Assembly: GCA_964034945.1 (NCBI GenBank)
Contig: OZ035960.1
Location: 14,883,903 to 14,947,902, forward strand
Source: Chrysopilus asiliformis
Lineage: Eukaryota; Arthropoda; Insecta; Diptera; Rhagionidae
Reading direction: 5' to 3'
Length of the DNA: 64,000 nt
The notes beneath the pieces are model-generated. The model worked only from the letters and a program-made list of their open reading frames with translations. It was not told the origin of the DNA and did no database searches. Made by a program: the position numbers and the translations under genes. Numbering within the stretch: the stretch's first letter is position 1; each line of letters opens with the position of its first letter. Positions 11,770-24,900 of the stretch are shown one piece after another.

Positions 11770-12045
11770 TCTGGTATGAAAAAACGTCAATCATGCGGTA
11801 TCCATTCATATCGTACTGATTTTGAATTCGTAGGACATATTAAACTCTGCCACAAGGCTTCTCTATTACTATTTTGTCACATAAAGCGATATCTGCCAAA
11901 TATCAGACTTTGAGAGGGCAGAGGCGTGGGAACCGGCCAAATATAAATCTCCCCGACGCTTGCATGTATCTTTGGGTGCTACGGCTTCAAAATCAGTGCG
12001 ATTATTTTATAGTTTTCGGGGAATTTTGAACCGGTCTCTTATTTA
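11770..12045 (+). repeat. Repeat family E, copy 1
   Basis: It shares several blocks with 45985-46275 in reverse orientation, including TTTTGTCACATAAAGCGATA-like sequence, CAGACTTTGAGAGGGCAGAG and CTTGCATGTATCTTTGGGTG. The blocks keep the same order, so this is one mobile or duplicated unit of about 280 bases. No terminal repeats or coding region are clear. Confidence 0.7.
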
Positions 12046-12993
12046 AAAAAAAAATATATTTTCATACTTTTCAGGAGATTTTTATGGCGAATTCGAATAG
12101 CCTGCCCTTTTTGCTCGAAAATTACTCGACCTACATTTTGAATCAAATAGAAACTGTTGACAAATTTTTTCTAGCAAAATTGTATACTAAGCACTCTTGG
12201 CTCTAATAGAGCATTTCAGTAAAATCTTTGAAGCAAATCGGTCCACCGGTTTTTGCTCTTTTAATCTAAAAAAAAGTCTAGTTTTTTCATTTTCCACCTT
12301 TTCCTACCACCCTCCGAGGGAGCAAAAGTACCTTATGGAACTTTTCATGTCCTAAGTAACAAAATTTAACGTCTTTTCGACGCACATAATCGGAAATACG
12401 AGTCTAACATATTTTTTAAATTTTAGGCACGATCGAACTCATATACTTGTTTTTTTTTTAAATCTTATAAAAATCCAATCAATTTTTCAATCATAACCAA
12501 AGATTAGGTACCTAAAGAGAAGCCACAACAGAACATAGAACTTTTAAAATGTATGGAAAATACTATAGAGTTATGAATCTCAATCAAGTAACGCATTCAA
12601 TTTAAATATTTTGATTATTTTTTGGCAGTTAAGCAGCAAACTATAAGGGAAAATAATTGTTGTACAAAGCATACTAAAGATTTCGTTTGAGCTTCAAAAT
12701 TTGTTCTAGGTTTCTTACCTTTGTTTATACCTAATCTTTGACAAAACTGAACCCCTTCAAAACAAAAAAATTGATAAAAGTTTGAATTTAAAAAAGTTAT
12801 TTCCTTGTATAACATCCACCACCCACCTGCCTTGCTTGAATTAATTTTCTTATCATAAAAAAAATGAAAAGATTCACAGATTTGAAACATGACTTAATGG
12901 ACGATGAATGAAATCAATTTTTGTCACGATTTCTCATCAGATTAGGATTCCATAGCACGCCACAATTAATATCATCAAAGGATATTGTGTTAG
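12046..12993. other. Intron-like AT-rich DNA
   Basis: No supported exon. It ends in GATATTGTGTTAG, the putative acceptor for the coding exon that follows. Confidence 0.4.
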
Positions 12994-12995
12994 AT

Positions 12996-15900
12996 ATGAG
13001 TTGGAAAACTTATGATGTGGAAGGATCCGAAGACAAAAAGGCCCACGCATACTCGTCTGGCATAAATAACAAAGCCGACAACAAGCAGCCGGCGATAACA
13101 CCTGCTTATGCACAACAAGGCGAAAATTATCCTCGCATATTGCACTCTCGAGTGTCCTTTAACCTGAAGCGAAACAAAAACAAAAAAGATTCGGCCAAGC
13201 ATGGTTCCGTTAGCATTTCATCCAAGTACAGCTCCTCTAGAAAACACATACCTCCCATTGGATATGCAGTCAAAATGCTGTTCCAGGGGGAATCTTCCTT
13301 ACGACGGAAGTTTCACATTTTCACGTTTGGTTTCTTCCATTTCCGAGACTAAGCACAACCTCTCGGGGATTCCGTCGCCACCACAGCAGGTATGAAAAGC
13401 TAATATCACTCGATGCATAAAATTATTGAAGATGGGGGCCAACAACAAGAAGAAACGTCATCCGAGTCTAGTGCGTTTTTCATATAATTTTTACTTTCCT
13501 CTTCTGTAGAGGGAAAGTATTGTATTCATGACGGAGACCGACTCGAGAACGGGGGCAGATAGAAAGTTTCTGATCAGTTCGAAATCAGTTTCAGGCCAAA
13601 TTATGAGGATGTCCGGGCATCTGTCTGTTGGTCTGTCGACCTGTCGGTCTGTCGACCTGTCGGTCTGTCGACCTGTCGGTCTGTCGAGCTGTCGGCCTGT
13701 CGGTCTGTCGGTATGTCGGTCTGTCTGTCTGTCTGTATGTACGTTTATCCGTGAACACCATAACTTTCGAAAGAATTGAGCTAGAGACTTGAAATTTTGT
13801 ATAGTTACGTTTCTCGTAAATGTAAATGGCTCGGATAAGTTCTTTAACGGGCAAATCGGACCATTCTTTCTTCCTTGCCTCATAAAAATGAAACCGTTTT
13901 TTACAATTTTCTCGAAAACGATGAGTCATTTTGTCTTTTCCGAAACAAAATATTGCAGAGGAAAATTTTGTGTTGATCACAAGTGATATTTTTTCGTATA
14001 CTTGAGGCGGGAAAGCATAGAAATCGAGTCTCCACGCTAGTATTGTCATCAAGATGAGGTCTTCCACATTTCACCGTCCTGGCTAATTAGACGAAAAAAG
14101 GAATCTCTGACATACGAGCACACCTGATGTGGATGTCATTCTGCACATTGCGTTGATTTTGTAATGGAGATGGCGGTTGGTGTTGATCTGATTCGACACT
14201 AAACCGAGAATCATAGACTTTCTGCCGAAAATAATTTCTCCTTGATACTGTCAATCCCCGTTGCTTGTCGCCCTCATTCATTCACGACGGATTCTGTAAG
14301 ACACCATAGACATGTGAAGTGGTTTAAGTGTCCGTCTGTCTGACTTCTCGACATCGCTTCACTTTCTTTCATATGAGGTGCTTCCAAGCGAGCCCCTTTT
14401 TTCGTGAATGAGGATTTCGCGGTCGAGTGGGCTTAGGTTTTTTTTCTCGCTTTGTGGTAGTAGCACTTGTGATGCTGACCTGACTATACCATCGAGCAAA
14501 TTTGCGTTGATGACGCCGCCGCCTCCTTGGAATTTGATAGCTTCAAGAGCTGCTTCCATTGTGCAAACATCAAAATTCGTTCCGATATTATTTGCTAAAC
14601 TTCTGGTGTATATCAGTATATCATATTCGCATTATCGAATTTGAATTGATGGTCGACAGTGTGTATGGCAATCGAATCTAGCCGTTCGTTGTCTGCCTCG
14701 ATGTCTAACTAAAAAATGGAGTCTTACGCGCGCGGTTATATCGACCGGATGGATGGATTTGGACATTCGAATGGCTATAAGCGCAAAATTACCTCCTCCG
14801 AATGCGAAATAGAAATCTTCATTTAATGAGTCTTAGTTTAATTAGTTTAATGTATTCGTACTTTAGCCAGACGCAAGTGTTTCTGACCTCTAGTCATTGT
14901 TACGCTTATTGTGTAGTGTGGCATTTGCGCCAAGTCACCAGTGCTGTCGTTTAAACAATGATTTGGATCAAATCGAAATGGATATTTTTTTAAATTTAAT
15001 AAATTTGGCCTATATTGTTGAAGTACATACCAAAGTTTTCGGGGTTAGAAGGAGAGTAGCGTAAAGCCCTGCAATCTAACCTGGTTTTTTTTAAGATTTT
15101 TTTTTCGGAACTGAACTTTTTCATTATTATCCCATAGATTCTATGGCATAGACTACTATTTTTTCATAGCTTTTACCGTCCGTATAGGAAAGCGATTTAA
15201 CTAACAATCGAGTCCAATTGGATTTTGATGTATGAAAAAGTTATGTAAAATTATATTGTATAAATACTACTGGTTTTATCTAATATCTAATTTTTCGACA
15301 AAATGAATAGTTTTTAAGAAAATCGCTTTTGATTAGGGAGTGGATGGGGGGGGGGGGGGGGAGGGCGATAGTCTGAATATCTTGAAATTCAGGCTGACAG
15401 GCGACGGCTTAGAATTATATTTTATTGGGTGGTGATTTAAGCGATATGCCTGCGGCGTTTTTTTTTTGTTTTCCGAAAAAAATATACCCTTAGATAATTG
15501 CAAACAAAAATGGAAACAAACCTTTTTCTTTGTGATTATTCTTTTAAATTTTTTTTTGAAATTAATAAAAAGTATGGTGAAACCAAAGGGTATATTAAAT
15601 TTGCCTTACCGTTTGTAACGCCAAGATCCCGTTATCACACAAAAAAATGAATTACACCAGTGTGTTTAGAATGATAAAAATATTTAATTTTTGGATGTCC
15701 GTCCGTCCGTCTGTTCGTCCGTCTGTCTGTGGCGCGGATTGTGGGCGCACGGATTGAGCTACAGACTTGAAATTTTGCGTGAATCCGTTTTGGTAAAATG
15801 CAAGTCTAAGTTCGTTAATGGGCAAAAATGGGCCATTAGGGGAGGTAGCCCCCATACGAACGAAAACGTTTTTTGCGAGTATCTGAAAAACGGTGCATCT

Positions 15901-18900
15901 TATCAAAAAAATGCAAGAACAAAAGTTATTTAGGATATGATTCTACATAAAACTCCCATACATCGAAATCCAATTGGAATAAATTTTAAAAAATCTTATT
16001 GGAAAGTTTGACTTCAAAGTGAAATTTTGATACAACTGTTCGCCGTTCACTTAAACTTTGAATAATGCCATATCACCATACGGGTTTTCAATAATTGCCA
16101 GATTGGCAAATTATAGCTTTTGTCATTAATCTCAATATTCTAAAATTCAGAAAACTTTTACTTGGACGAAAATCGTTTTATTTTCTAGATTCCACAAAAA
16201 TTTTCTTCCTCCGTGTATTTTGATCTTTCCAACAATCAAAACTCTATAGAATTTGTAGGATAATTTAAAAAATATTCAACTTTGACGACAACACTAGAAT
16301 TACTCATCCAAACTCATCCGTATCGCTGAATGCTAATCGTGACCATTAACTCGACATCGCAGTGAAAATTTAATTAAGACCGGCACTATTTTTTTTTTGT
16401 GAAAGTAATTTTTGCCCGTTTCAAGAACTTTTGTCATTCATATGAATTTTTTTTTCTCGTTTCGCATTTAATTTTATTGTCCGTGCCTCATTTTATCATT
16501 GATGAGGCCGTCCGATGGAGCTTCAATTTGATAACGTTTAACATTTAAAGTGCAATGTCCAGCAATGAAATCTTATTGTGTACAGAAAATATTCGGTTTT
16601 TGCAATAAATCTTTAAAAAAAAGTGGACCTCCGCAATATACTCTAAGAATTGCAATTTGTTTTCTAGAATTTTACGAGTACTGGCAGAGATTTACTCGAT
16701 TTGAAGCTAAATTCACCTCGTCACGACAGCAATTTATGTTTGATGATCGCATTTAACTGTTGTTCTTTGGATGATGATGTTATGTGCGCCAATTATGCTC
16801 ATGAATACCATAAAACTTGTACACTTTGCAGCAGTCTTCTATGTATGGCTCGTATGGCTGCACAAATGCTAAAGCCATGTGGATTTGGCACAGAAAATCG
16901 AAGACTCCAATTGAAAATTGAATGGGAAAAAAGAATGCTAAGTGCTTGGATTGTTAGCTAAATGGAATAAAACGAATTCATGCATGCATGAATTGAGGGA
17001 GGGGGGATTGAACTGATGAATAATCGCCCAGTTAAAAAAAACATTTACAACTTCAAATAAATACAGTAAAGATTGAAAATTGATTTTGTATCAATGAATA
17101 AATCCCTTAACTGTGAAGAATAGTCAGTCAGTAGCCACAAAAGTGCCGGGTTTTATTCGTCGCCGTCGACGGATTTGTATTCCGGTTATTTGGCGCCCGG
17201 AGCTGTTGCAGCAAAAATTGGTGCAAACAATCAGAAATCCATTTGGTACGCTCTAAATCGCACATTGAACTCAAAACTTATCCGGCAAATGAACAGGTGA
17301 ATAGCACAAAAACTGAGAAAACTAAAATTGAAATCAAATTCATGTGCTTTTAAGCTCTCATATGGGTTTCTTTGATTCTTGAATTCGAAATGATATCCAC
17401 ACAATACCAAGTGGCATCGTCGTACTATGCGAAATTCCGCATTTTCTCAACAATTTCCTTCAAGTGCAGGAGCGAAGTTTTCTTAAAAAAAAATATGCTG
17501 GGATTTTAAAAGGATTTTCCATTATTGAAGAGGTTTTTATGAAATGTTTGACAAAAGAATCGACAGTTTTTTGTTATGGACTGTGCGTTTCCCATCACGG
17601 AATGAAATAACTTTCCCGTGTACCTGTTTTTTTTTTAATTCTCGACGTAGTGCTTTTTATACCCGTATGGTGAAACCAAAGGGTATATTAACTTTGCCTT
17701 ACCGTTTGTAACGCCAAGATCCCGTCATCACACATAAAAATGAATTACACCAGTGTGTTTAGAATGATAAAAATAATTAATTTCTGCATGTCCGTCCGTC
17801 TGTCTGTCTGTCCGTCTGTCTGTCTGTCCGTCTGTCCGTCTGTGGCGCGGATTGCGGGCGCACGGATTGAGCTAGAGACTTGAAATTTTGCGCAGATTCG
17901 TTTTTCGTAAAATGCGAGGCTAAGTTCGTTAATGGGCAAAAACGGACCATTAGGGGGGGTACCCCCCATACGAACGAAAACGGTTTTTGTGAATATCTCG
18001 AAAACGGTGCATCTTATCAAAAAAGTCCAAGAACAAAAGTTATTTAGGATATGATTCTACATAAAACTCCCATACATCAAAAGCCGATTGGAATAAATTG
18101 TAAAAAATCTTATTGGAAAGTTTGACTTCAAATTGGAATTTTGGTATAACTGTTCGAATTTTGATACGAATATCACCATGCGGGTCTCCAATGATTGCCA
18201 GATTGGCAATTATAGCTTTTGTTATGTTTTCTCTTTCCAAATGATTAACACACTTGCGTTAAGATTTATCTCCGGACAGCGATATCTGTCGTCCGCGAAA
18301 AATCTTCAAATGATAGTTTTCTTCAAATTGTTTCAAGCGTTTGTTTCGAGTTAGAAGAAAAAGTAATATTCGCTGTCTTTGTTCCGATCAAGATAAATGA
18401 CAGGGCGAAACAGAGATCGCGAATACTACTTTTTCTTCTAACTCGAAACAAACGCTTGAAACAAGTTACGGAATACGACTCCAGATCAGATGGTATTGTC
18501 TTGTTGACCGCATATCGTCGGTTTACAGCAAAAACCAGATAAGCCACATATTATAGTTTTTAAGATATTAATACCCATACATCAAAATCCAATCGGACCA
18601 CTGCTTCCTCTCTCTCTCTCTCATACAAATGGAATACTTTTTTTCCTGTTTTCTCGGAAATTCTGCTTCGTATCGAAAAATGTATGAAGATGAAATGTAT
18701 TAGAATATGATTTTACATAACTTACCTATACATGAAAACTCAGTTGGACCACTCCTTCCCCCTGACCCCTCCCCCATACAAATTTAATCCTTTTTTCTAT
18801 TTTCTTGAAAACGGTAAGTCGTATTCAAAAATTTATAAAGGTAAAATCTGCTTAGAATATGGTTTTACACAACTGTGCCATACACCAAAATCCAATCGGA

Positions 18901-21900
18901 CCATTCCTTTTCTCCTCTCCGATACAAATAGATTTTTTTGTCACCATACATTTGAGGCGTTGAGAGCAAGAGTGGCCCAACTCACATGTCGAAATCGTGA
19001 ATTTGAATCACTATTGTGAGTGAGTTTTTAGATAAAAATGTTTGGATGCACAAAAGAACATTTAAACATTGAGTAATAAAGCCCACAACATTTTTTTTTC
19101 CAAAAATTTACAGTCAATAATAAAGGGTGTTTTTTTTTAGACATGTGGTTTTCAATCTGGCACTACTTTTTTCGGAGTTGGTCTTTTTGACAGTTGTCAC
19201 TTGATTTATGCTCAGTTTGGTTTGCCATTTCAAGCGCGTCGCACGTTCGGTGAATGGGCCCAAAACAAGATGGCCACCGATCCCGATTTTCACAAGAAAA
19301 TTTTGTTCAGCAATGAGGCTCACTTTTGGTTGAATGGGTACGTCAATAAGCAAAATTGTCGCATTTGGAGGGATGGTAATCCACAAGCCATTCTTCAGAC
19401 GCCGTTACATCCTCAAAAAGTCACTGTTTGGTGTGCTCTATGGGTAGAGGGAATCATTGGTCCATATTTCTTCAAAAATGAAGCCGGCCATAATGTTACA
19501 GTCAATGGGGAACGCTATAGAGCCATGATTAATGACTTTTTCGTGCCTGAATTGGAGGATGTTGATGTGGACGACGTTTGGTTCCAACAAGACGGCGCTA
19601 CATGCCATACAGCCAACGAAACAATCAATTTATTGAAGGAAACTTTTGGTGAGCGCATTATCTCGCGTCGTGGGCCTGTGGCGTGGCCTCCAAGATCGTG
19701 CGATTTAACACCGCTGGACTATTTTTTGTGGGGTTATGTGAAGTCGCTTGTCTACGCAGATAAGCCCGAGACGATTGACGCCTTGGAAGAGAATATTCGG
19801 CGCGTTATTGCTGACATCCGGCCCCAATTGCTGCAAAAAGTGGTCCAAAAATTGGGCCTCTCGGCTGGAATTTATTCGAGCCAGCCGCGGCGGCCACTTG
19901 CCCGAAATCATTTTTAAAACATAATGGCAAACCCTTATCTTTATAATAAAGCTAAACTCTTGGCCATAACATTAAATTATATGCGTTTTATTTCTTCTTG
20001 AAAACCACACGTCTAAAAAAACACCCTTTAGTACAAAGGTGGAAAACCTTCAAAAACTCTTTTGCTCTGATAGCCTCAATTGGTCCCTGGCAATTGTAGC
20101 TTTTCTTATCTTTTTGTACAAAATTTGGTTGAAATTGGTCGAATAGATTTAGAGTTTAGTGAAAGCTTTTTGACCACTGAATTTTGTAAAAATGAAGCGA
20201 AGTACATGTTTATCATTTTTAATATCTTTCGTTACCCTTTTTCCAATTCGTAGACAAATGAATTTTTCACATTCTGTAACGTCAGCTGAATGTAGGCAGG
20301 GAAAATTTCACACTTGAAATGGTAAACTTTGATCTTTATTGCGCAATCAAGGATTTTCTCACCTTAGAAGCTCTTTACGAAAAGACCTTGGAAATTTCAA
20401 AGCCCTCATCTGAATAAGAATTTTCCGACGACTGGTAGCCTCCATGGAAAGGGCAGTCAAGGCCTGAACTTGGTTTTTCCAAGAAAGAAATCTTTTTTAT
20501 GCTATCGAATCGAACCGCAACAAAAGGCAAGTCCTAAAAATAAAACCATAAAGCGCGGCCGGTGGCGTCGAGGGTTTTCTTTAGAATGCAGCCCTGATTC
20601 CTCAAGCCGTATTGCCGTGTGAAAATCAAAGTGGAAAGTTACGTTATTTACTTTACTTTCATTTTGATAATAACATATTATGACGTTCCAGCGGCGACAG
20701 TATTGATTTTCCTTACGTTTCCATTTATTTATTTTTTTTTCTTTTCTGTCCACGTTATTTTCGGCTGGATTTCGAAGGATGATAAGATTTTCGAATAATG
20801 TGACGTATCTGACGGAATACACAAAACCCATTCAGTCAGACTATTATGGTTGTTTAGTTTTCTCGTTTTATCCCTTTTTTCCTGCTCGTATGTTCCATTT
20901 GAAATGACGTTTTTTTTTCTTTTAGATTGTTTTATGTCCTAGTCCTAGATATAACAATAAGTTGGTAGATTGTCTTGTTTTCCTCTGTGGCGAAAAATTT
21001 CTATTTTTTCCTCTACTATACTCGTAAGATTCCAAGTTGATTCTTTTTTCTCAATCTTTCTTTCCGTTGTCACATCTTTTCATGGGGGTTTTTTTTTTGT
21101 TTATTTCAAGTAGGCTTTCGAAACAAACTTCTTCAGTTTTTGCTAACTATAAGTTTTTAAGCGAACAAGCGTTAAAGTTGAGAGGACTTATGTTTTTCTT
21201 CTATAACTTTTCCCATTCATAATTCATTTTATACAAAAATTCAATTTCAAATTGCTGTCACAGTTGAGAAGTGATCATTGATTAAATGTTATGCTCTGGA
21301 TATTATGATGATGGGACTTTTAGACCACTCTACGATAATCCACTTGGTCAGTGCAAGCTAAAAATTTGTGTTAATTATCAATTAAGTAAATGTTTAAAAG
21401 TGAACGTTCCATAAAAAAAAGCTGGTAATCTTGTGTTTGGGTAATAATTGATTTCTTTTGATAAATTTCTTACCGAACGGTTGCCTGACGTTGGTTTTGC
21501 TATAAGGTGGTTTTTTTTTTGTATTTGGCTAATCTTATCTTTTGAAATTTGTTCCACACAACATGAACTGCATGCACGTAAATTAGTTTTGCAAACTTCG
21601 TAAGAAATCAGTGATCAGTTGGCGAAATTGTTTAGATCATAGACAAAGAGAAAATAATTATACCTAATATTTTTGTCCTAAAATCATTTTTCCGTTAATT
21701 TCTTCTTCCCGACACTGCATCCCGAGTAGTTACAAATTTTGGCCCAGCTTGCTAATTTACGTACACCCCGGAAAAATCAAAACGCTTATAAAATTTCGGT
21801 TTTTAAATAAAAGGTGCTTAATTTTCCATCGTCTTCTTTCGACGATGGAAAATTAAGCACCTTTTATTTAAAAAACCGAAATTTGAAGACATTTTATTTT

Positions 21901-24900
21901 GGGGAGACATTTCGAATTGTGGAGTGTTGCGCCTCTCTAGTTACGCCGCTATTCCAGAGGTAAGATTTCATCTTACAACAACTTTCTTATCAGGAGCTGC
22001 AGTTACAGTTTTACACGGACCTCGAAAAATGCATGAGATTCTAACATTTCTAAGCCAGGACCTACACGTAGCAACTTTCAGTCTTCAGCCTCACCAAATT
22101 GTCGGAAAGAAACGAGTGCGACAAGAGGAGAAAAATCGCCACTCGAAAAGTGTTCTTCACTTCTTCTTTTACGCACACAAACGAAGTCGCTCGTGTAGAA
22201 CGTCAGCATGCATGTGTGCGTAATTTAATAGAATCAGTCGGTGCTTAGCCACCGACTCGAAAACATATCCCAAATAAACAAAAATTGAATGCAAATAGTG
22301 AAATACCAATTGCAGGTAGTTTTATTTTTCAGGTAGGTAGGAAAGACAAATTACCAGTCCTTATTCTTCTATTGTTGGCAGTTTCTATTTTGGCAATTGA
22401 TGTTGCCTCGGTGCTAGCTAGTAAGGGAATGAGCTGGAAATACAACACATATATGAGAACCACACATACATGAGCTATCGCTTGTTGTACACAAGTTTTT
22501 CGTACTAAAAAGTGAAGAAGCGTGTACGTCAGAAAGGCATTTTGAGGAATAAAAGTCGCCGCGACGGGATGACAAAGGTACGTCGGCATTAAGATTTTAC
22601 TTACGATCAAAGTAAATCGATTGGTCTGCAGTGTCCAATTCAATTACCCAGGTTGGGACGCGTCCCAACCGCTTTTTTTTGGGAACCGAACGAAAAACCA
22701 CTAAACCATTGAAATTTTAGTGAGCCAAAATCAAACTATAAAGCGAGACACTCTGAGAGAAAGATGTCCGAACCAAAACCAAACCAGTTTTTAAAAAAAG
22801 ATCCTCGAACCGAACCAAAGCCAAAACAGTTTTTAAAAGATGCTCCAAAATTAAACCAACTCTTAAAACAAATTCTGTAACCACACCAAAAACCCAGCAA
22901 TTTTTTTTAGCGGTTCCGTGCGGTTCAAATTTAAAGTTTTAAGATCGAACCATTTTTATTATTTCCTATTTTCGACCAGATTTAGAGTCCAGGACCTTTT
23001 TATGTGAATCTAGATAGTACCAAAAAAAAACATTCTCCATGCTCTTACCAGTCTTTTATAAGAACAAAAACCACTAAATAATTAAAAATTCAGTGTACCA
23101 GAACCAAAACCAAATTTTTGAAACTTTAGAGCCCAAAACCTGAACTAATTTTCGGAATTTCAGAAACCAAAATCAGAACCAAATTTTTGAAATTTAAGAC
23201 ACCAAAATCAAATTTTGAAATTTTTGGAACCCAAAACCAAATTTTGAAATTTTAGAAACCAAAATTAGAACCAAATTTCTGAATTTTAAGACACCAAAAC
23301 CAAATTTTGAAATTTTTGGAATCAAAACCAGAAATCCAATTCAAGCTTGATTTACAATGCAGCAGCAGCAACAGCAACGTCACGGAGAAAGTGTTTTGAT
23401 TGGTCCAGAGTCGATTCTCGACCAAGCAAAACACTTTCTCCGTGACGTTGCTGCTGCTGTTGCTGCTGCATTGTAAATCAAGCTTTGAACCAAAATCGAA
23501 TCACAGTCAAAAAACGTTTGGTGTGCTTTTCTGCTGGTTAGTGATTTGCGTCAGTGATCAGTTTGTTTAACACTCTAACTGCCACGACAGTTTTAAGCCT
23601 TTTTCGAATATTTAATTGTCAGTCAAAAAGGATGCACTAAGAGAAAAAAAAAATTAAAACAAAATTATACCTAAATGTTATTTTATTACCATAAAATGTG
23701 TGCAACTACAAAAAATCGTTGCGATTGCAGCGAACACTTTAATAATTTTCATTGTGGCCGTTGTGTACAGTTAGGTGTCAGATCTTTTTGACTGACGTGG
23801 CAGTTAGAGTGTTAAAGTAGTGTCGTGTTCGCTGGGCCTAAATTTTAATTCTCAAATGGGGTTGGTTCTAGAATTAATTCCAAATGTCAATTCTATAGAC
23901 TATTCAAAAAGAAAACTTTTTTTTTAAAATAGTCTCATTATAACGAAAGCTCTGCAATTTCCCGTGATGGAATCGGTTGAAAAATCATTTCGAATTGATT
24001 TTTGCGGCAACAATTGTGTTGTTCTCATATTTCTCATTTATTTTGCGGTGCAATGTCCCCGAATTACCCAAAAAATTACGAAAGTTTTACGTGTTGACGT
24101 GAAAACTAAAATTTTTTTTTTTTTTTTAAATTTATTAAAGATTCAAAAAAGTACAAAGACTTGTGTAGAATCTAGCATAAAACCTACATAACAATATGGC
24201 ACTGTCGTGCATTTAATAATTCTTTATCACAATTTTATTAGAACTAATTAATGATAGAAAAAAAAAAATAATAAAACAACAATATTATAATACAATGTTA
24301 TATAAGTTCGAGCTTGTATAATAGCTTCTAGCACAGTTTAAATTTATCACAAATTCAATGATTGACCATAAGGTGTTTTCGTAAGTTTAATTTGAATTCA
24401 ATGTATGAATTAGTTTCTCTTATATTAATAGGAAGCGAATTGTAATAATTGACAGCGATATATAAGATGCTACAAGGTGGTAAATCGCGAGTAGATAAAT
24501 CATTCGCACGCCTCGTTCCATGCGAATGTACTTTAGATACTTTAACTAAAACGAACGAACATTTCAAGGTTTTGTTAGCTATTTTATACATAAGCAAAGC
24601 TAGTTCAAAAAACTTTAGTTTTCCAATCGGTAAAATTTTTTCATTATATAACAACGCCGAAGGTGTCAATCGAGGCAGATTGTTTATTGCCCTCAATGCT
24701 TTGTTCTGAAGAACTTTGATTTCTTGTAACAAATATGCCGGTATATCAGACCATATAGGGTTTAAATACGACAAATGTGAGTGAATGTGAGCAAAATATA
24801 TTTTATAAAGAGTAGACTTTGGTAAAATATGCCGTAGTCTCCAAATACAAGCGACAAATGGTATTATTTTCGATTTAACTTTTTGAACATGCCGATCCCA

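Noticed and set aside
16701..16961. Cys-rich 86-codon frame
   Set aside because: No recognisable finger spacing, no splice support, and next to repeat copies.
18965..19019. Short terminal exon ending ARVAQLTCRNREFESLL
   Set aside because: Phase fits the exon ending at 17296, but the acceptor context is poor and the segment adjoins a tandem repeat. The exon at 34439 fits in phase, composition and polyadenylation signal.
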